Below, piece after piece: positions 61,861 through 64,000 of a stretch of DNA of 64,000 bases. The number at the start of each line of letters is the position of its first letter. The stretch's first letter is position 1. Source of the stretch: Candidatus Aminicenantes bacterium UBA6228 (GTDB taxonomy: Bacteria; Acidobacteriota; Aminicenantia; Aminicenantales; Saccharicenantaceae); NCBI GenBank assembly GCA_002441005.1, contig DJWO01000011.1, positions 229,420 to 293,419 of the forward strand, written 5' to 3'. A program made the translations under genes and the position numbers. The notes under the pieces were generated by a model. The model worked only from the letters and a program-made list of their open reading frames with translations, was not told the DNA's origin and made no database searches.

Positions 61861-62226
61861 TTAATATCTGACCTGTTGAATTAACGGCTGATCAGATACC
61901 TTCTCCAGGATAAACACGGTTTGAGGATCATCTGTTGCCCTTCTCATCTCATTTTCCAGGTTAAGAGGTTCCATGACCTGAATAGTCTCGAGGGATGAAT
62001 TATCAGTTTTCACCTGACGGGCAGAATATTCAGGCTGCTTAATCCCGGGGGAAATTAAAACCACCACGGCTACAGCCACCGCGCCCACTCCAGCCAGCCC
62101 GAATTCCCAGCGGCGCCGGCGGACAGCCCTGACCTTCCGGTCTCTTACCCTGGCCAACACCTGGCTTTCAAAGCCAGGCGGAGCCTCGACCACAGGCAGC
62201 TGGCTAATATACTTTTTTTCTTCCAT
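61861..62226 (-). CDS. Single-pass membrane protein, likely anti-sigma or sigma regulator
   Basis: A 121-residue protein: a ~40-residue cytoplasmic N-terminus rich in basic residues (RVRDRKVRAVRRRRWEF), one membrane segment (about 42-60) and a ~60-residue periplasmic tail. No zinc-finger (HxxxCxxC) is present. Its place directly after an ECF sigma factor and before the HtrA-like gene, and its bitopic topology, are those of an anti-sigma factor. I could not see sequence homology to a known anti-sigma family. The start ATG at 62226 is preceded by GGAG. Confidence 0.6.
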   Translation of the reverse strand: MEEKKYISQLPVVEAPPGFESQVLARVRDRKVRAVRRRRWEFGLAGVGAVAVAVVVLISPGIKQPEYSARQVKTDNSSLETIQVMEPLNLENEMRRATDDPQTVFILEKVSDQPLIQQVRY

Positions 62227-62246
62227 TTCCACTCTCCATCTATATT

Positions 62247-62849
62247 TCAATCATCAGGTAACTTCAGACCGTAGCCTTCATTCTCTTCTGCCCTGTTTTT
62301 AATTTCCCGGCCTTCTTCCAGCCATCGCCTCAGATATTCACGTCCCCGGCTGATCCTGGCTTTGACTGTCCCCACCGGCAGCTTGAGCATGGTGGCAATC
62401 TCCTCCTGAGAAAAGCCTTCCACATCTTTCAAGATGACCGGCAGCCGGTAGCGTGGATGAAGCCTGTCCAGAGCCTGTTTGACATTTCTCATTAACCCTG
62501 GATCATTATGATCAAGAGAATAAGTCCCGGCTGAATAGGAGTCAGTCACCTCGTCGAGCGGAATGGCTGCTTGCCGGCTTATTTTTTTCCGCTCAGTCCG
62601 GGCCAGATTAGCGGCAATGGCATATATCCAGGAAGAAACCGGAGCGATCGGCCGGTACTTTTTGGCCTTAAAAAAGACCCTCAAAAAAGTTTCCTGAGAT
62701 AAATCAACCGCCAGTTGATAATCCCCGGTAAATTGATACAGGAAATTTACTACCCGGTCCTTATACATAATCATCAACTGAGAAAAGGCCACTTCGTCAC
62801 CTTTCTTAATTTTTTCCATCAATTCCTGATCATCCATTCTCTTATTCAT
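62247..62849 (-). CDS. RNA polymerase ECF sigma factor (RpoE-like)
   Basis: A 200-residue sigma-70 family factor of the ECF type. Region 2 (about 22-90) includes DLSQETFLRVFFKAKKYRP and SSWIYAIAANLARTERKK. Region 4 (about 130-185) includes LPVILKDVEGFSQEEIATML and LPVGTVKARISRGREYLRRW, a helix-turn-helix that reads the -35 box. It heads an operon with a membrane protein and the HtrA-like gene. It is divergent from a second ECF sigma operon. Confidence 0.95.
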   Translation of the reverse strand: MNKRMDDQELMEKIKKGDEVAFSQLMIMYKDRVVNFLYQFTGDYQLAVDLSQETFLRVFFKAKKYRPIAPVSSWIYAIAANLARTERKKISRQAAIPLDEVTDSYSAGTYSLDHNDPGLMRNVKQALDRLHPRYRLPVILKDVEGFSQEEIATMLKLPVGTVKARISRGREYLRRWLEEGREIKNRAEENEGYGLKLPDD

Positions 62850-62921
62850 AAACCTTGGCCTTATCTAAAAAGTTGCATCCGGCCTACGCTCTTAGCTATT
62901 ATCTCCACGTATTATCATAAG

Positions 62922-62948
62922 ATTATACCCACGATAGCCGGCAGGCAA
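62922..62948 (-). promoter_or_regulatory. Possible promoter of the first ECF sigma operon
   Basis: Minus strand: TTGCCT (62948-62943), short 15-nt spacer, perfect TATAAT (62927-62922). The rest of the 202-bp gap between the two sigma genes holds only this and the ECF-type promoter of the other operon. Confidence 0.3.
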
Positions 62949-63009
62949 GTGATAAGAGGCTGTCTCGCTTCCGGTTTTATTGACGGCTCCGGATTCCAGG
63001 CCTGATCAG

Positions 63010-63037
63010 GGAACTTTTCTAGATAGTTTTTCGTCTA
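63010..63037 (+). promoter_or_regulatory. ECF-type promoter of the second sigma gene
   Basis: GGAAC (63010-63014, in GGGAACTTTT), 17-nt spacer, CGTCTA (63032-63037). This matches the general ECF consensus GGAAC-N16/17-CGTC, so the downstream gene probably stimulates its own transcription. The start codon is 14 nt further on, giving a very short leader. Confidence 0.55.
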
Positions 63038-63051
63038 TCAGGATGACGTGA

Positions 63052-63615
63052 GTGGAAGTGAAAGAAATTGTTCAAAAATGTCTCGAGGGAGAGACAGGAG
63101 CCTGGAAAATGCTGGTTGACTGCTACTCCAAAAGAATTTTTAACCTGGCCTATCAATTTGCTGGCAGCCGCCAGGAAGCCGAAGACCTGACCCAGGACAT
63201 ATTTTTGAAGCTTTATAGCTCACTGGCCAAATATGACTTCAACCATGATTTTACTGCCTGGTTTTTGACTTTAGCCAGAAACTACCTGATTGATGAATTC
63301 CGGAGGACCAGGATCGAAAAATCTCAACGCTTTGAAGGCGAGGAACCAGACCTGCCAGCCAGCAAAGATGATAACCCGGAAATCAGATATTTAGGAGAAG
63401 AAAAAGCCAGAGCAGTCAGGCAGGCTCTTCAGCAGCTTTCACCTGATCTCAGGATGGCTCTGGTTTTAAGAGAAATTGAAGGCTTCAGTTATGAAGAGAT
63501 GGCCAGCAGGATAAAAGTACCCCTGGGAACAGTTAAGAGCCGGGTCAATCGAGCCAGGCTGGAGCTGGCCCGGATTATCCTGGCAAAAACTGGAGGCAAG
63601 TATGAATTGCCGTGA
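63052..63615 (+). CDS. RNA polymerase ECF sigma factor (second)
   Basis: A 187-residue ECF sigma factor. Region 2 contains AEDLTQDIFLKLYSSLAKYD and FTAWFLTLARNYLIDEFRR (about 40-85); region 4 contains LVLREIEGFSYEEMASRIKV and VPLGTVKSRVNRARLELAR (about 140-180). The start is a GTG with AGGA 8 nt upstream. Its last 14 nt overlap the anti-sigma gene, so the two are translationally coupled. It has its own ECF-type promoter and probably autoregulates. Confidence 0.95.
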   Translation: MEVKEIVQKCLEGETGAWKMLVDCYSKRIFNLAYQFAGSRQEAEDLTQDIFLKLYSSLAKYDFNHDFTAWFLTLARNYLIDEFRRTRIEKSQRFEGEEPDLPASKDDNPEIRYLGEEKARAVRQALQQLSPDLRMALVLREIEGFSYEEMASRIKVPLGTVKSRVNRARLELARIILAKTGGKYELP

Positions 63616-64000
63616 AGTTAGAAAAACTCTTTCAGCTTATCTTGAAAAGGAAGTGAGCCCGGCAATGGCCGGTAAAATTGAGGCCCATCTGGCCGGGTGT
63701 GAAAATTGCAGGTTATTAACTGAAGAGTTAAAGGCCCTTAATAAATCCTTATCCAGCCTGCCGGAAGTAGAGCCTTCACCTGCCCTGCTGGCCAAACTCT
63801 ATGCTATCCCCGGTCAGGTTGAGCTGGAGATCAGTCCGGCGGCCGGAGAACCGGAGAAAGTGAGGATTTTCAGCCGCAAATTCTGGCTGAGCCCGGCTTT
63901 TCAACCTTTGCTCGTTTCTCTCACCGTCATCTTAATTGTTGCTTCCTTAGTATTCTTTACTCAGCCTGGCCGCAGTTTTCAAAAATCTCTCTCTTTAGAA
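63602..64000 (+). CDS. Zinc-finger anti-sigma factor (partial, C-terminus off the window)
   Basis: The first 133 residues of an anti-sigma protein whose ATG at 63602 lies inside the end of the sigma gene. The N-terminal ZAS domain shows Cys3, His29, Cys33 and Cys36 (HLAGCENC), the HxxxCxxC zinc module that holds ECF sigma factors. A membrane segment is at about 102-120, and the frame remains open at the window edge. It probably binds and inhibits the sigma factor encoded just upstream, releasing it on a periplasmic or redox signal. Confidence 0.87.
   Translation, partial: MNCREVRKTLSAYLEKEVSPAMAGKIEAHLAGCENCRLLTEELKALNKSLSSLPEVEPSPALLAKLYAIPGQVELEISPAAGEPEKVRIFSRKFWLSPAFQPLLVSLTVILIVASLVFFTQPGRSFQKSLSLE

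Noticed and set aside
62715..63005. A 96-residue plus-strand frame spanning the gap between the two sigma genes
   Set aside because: It overlaps the first sigma gene and the regulatory gap, lacks a ribosome-binding site and matches nothing I know.
1..64000. CRISPR arrays, insertion sequences, prophage, integrase or defence islands
   Set aside because: No regularly spaced direct repeats, transposase or integrase proteins or terminal inverted repeats were seen, and gene content is uniformly core-like.

Overview
The window is 64 kb of ordinary, gene-dense bacterial chromosome at moderate GC. It carries 48 protein genes (two cut by the window edges) and one tRNA-Leu. I see no rRNA, CRISPR array, insertion sequence or prophage. 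Two large Oar-like TonB-dependent receptors with carboxypeptidase-regulatory N-termini, lipoproteins with DUF5107-TPR and DUF1343 domains, a complete MreBCD rod-shape system and diderm-type lipoprotein maturation genes point to a Gram-negative heterotroph. My best guess is an Acidobacteria-like lineage such as Candidatus Aminicenantes; that placement is inference from gene content only.

Layout. 1-3.1 kb: elongasome operon on the minus strand (mreB-mreC-mreD-PBP2). 3.3-6.8 kb: OPT peptide transporter, then def-fmt. 6.9-8.9 kb, minus: M23 endopeptidase, a small EF-Tu-domain-II-like protein, an SDR reductase. 9-16.2 kb: TCA-cycle block, with acnB divergent from icd-mdh-sucC-sucD. 16.4-22.5 kb: exported proteins (DUF5107/TPR lipoprotein, M14 carboxypeptidase, Ntn-hydrolase). 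22.6-32.3 kb, minus: EF-G-like GTPase, rluD-like, lgt, lspA, ileS, nadB, nadC. 32.4-35.2 kb: tldD-tldE. 35.2-40.1 kb: nitroreductase and MFS exporter, YitT protein, a large secreted protein with Asp-rich repeats. 40.2-45.9 kb: sugar/amino-sugar block (ROK-like kinase, nagB, sodium:solute symporter, xylulokinase-like FGGY kinase). 46-52.9 kb: glutamine synthetase, NamZ-like DUF1343 lipoprotein, transglutaminase-like lipoprotein, CoA-type Nudix hydrolase, tautomerase. 53-59.1 kb: two TonB-dependent receptors. 59.5-64 kb: tRNA-Leu(CAA), trmH, an HtrA-like protein, and two divergent ECF sigma/anti-sigma modules.

How the genes fit together. Much of the window serves envelope construction and surveillance: elongasome, M23, Lgt/LspA, NamZ-like hydrolase, TonB receptors, and ECF modules with an HtrA-like sensor. 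Another part covers uptake and oxidation of peptides and sugars: OPT, M14, Ntn-hydrolase, symporter, kinases, NagB and TCA enzymes.

Most unusual observations. (1) An HtrA-like protein keeps the catalytic Ser but has lost the His and Asp, and it sits in an ECF sigma operon. (2) def, nadC and trmH each have a strong promoter whose -10 box ends 6-9 nt before the start codon and no Shine-Dalgarno, so they look leaderless. (3) A ROK-like kinase has an unrecognised ~150-residue N-terminal domain and no zinc motif. (4) The long leader of a TonB receptor gene contains a strong ribosome-binding site followed by a start-stop mini-ORF and a perfect hairpin. I found no convincing wholly new multi-gene defence or biosynthetic system.
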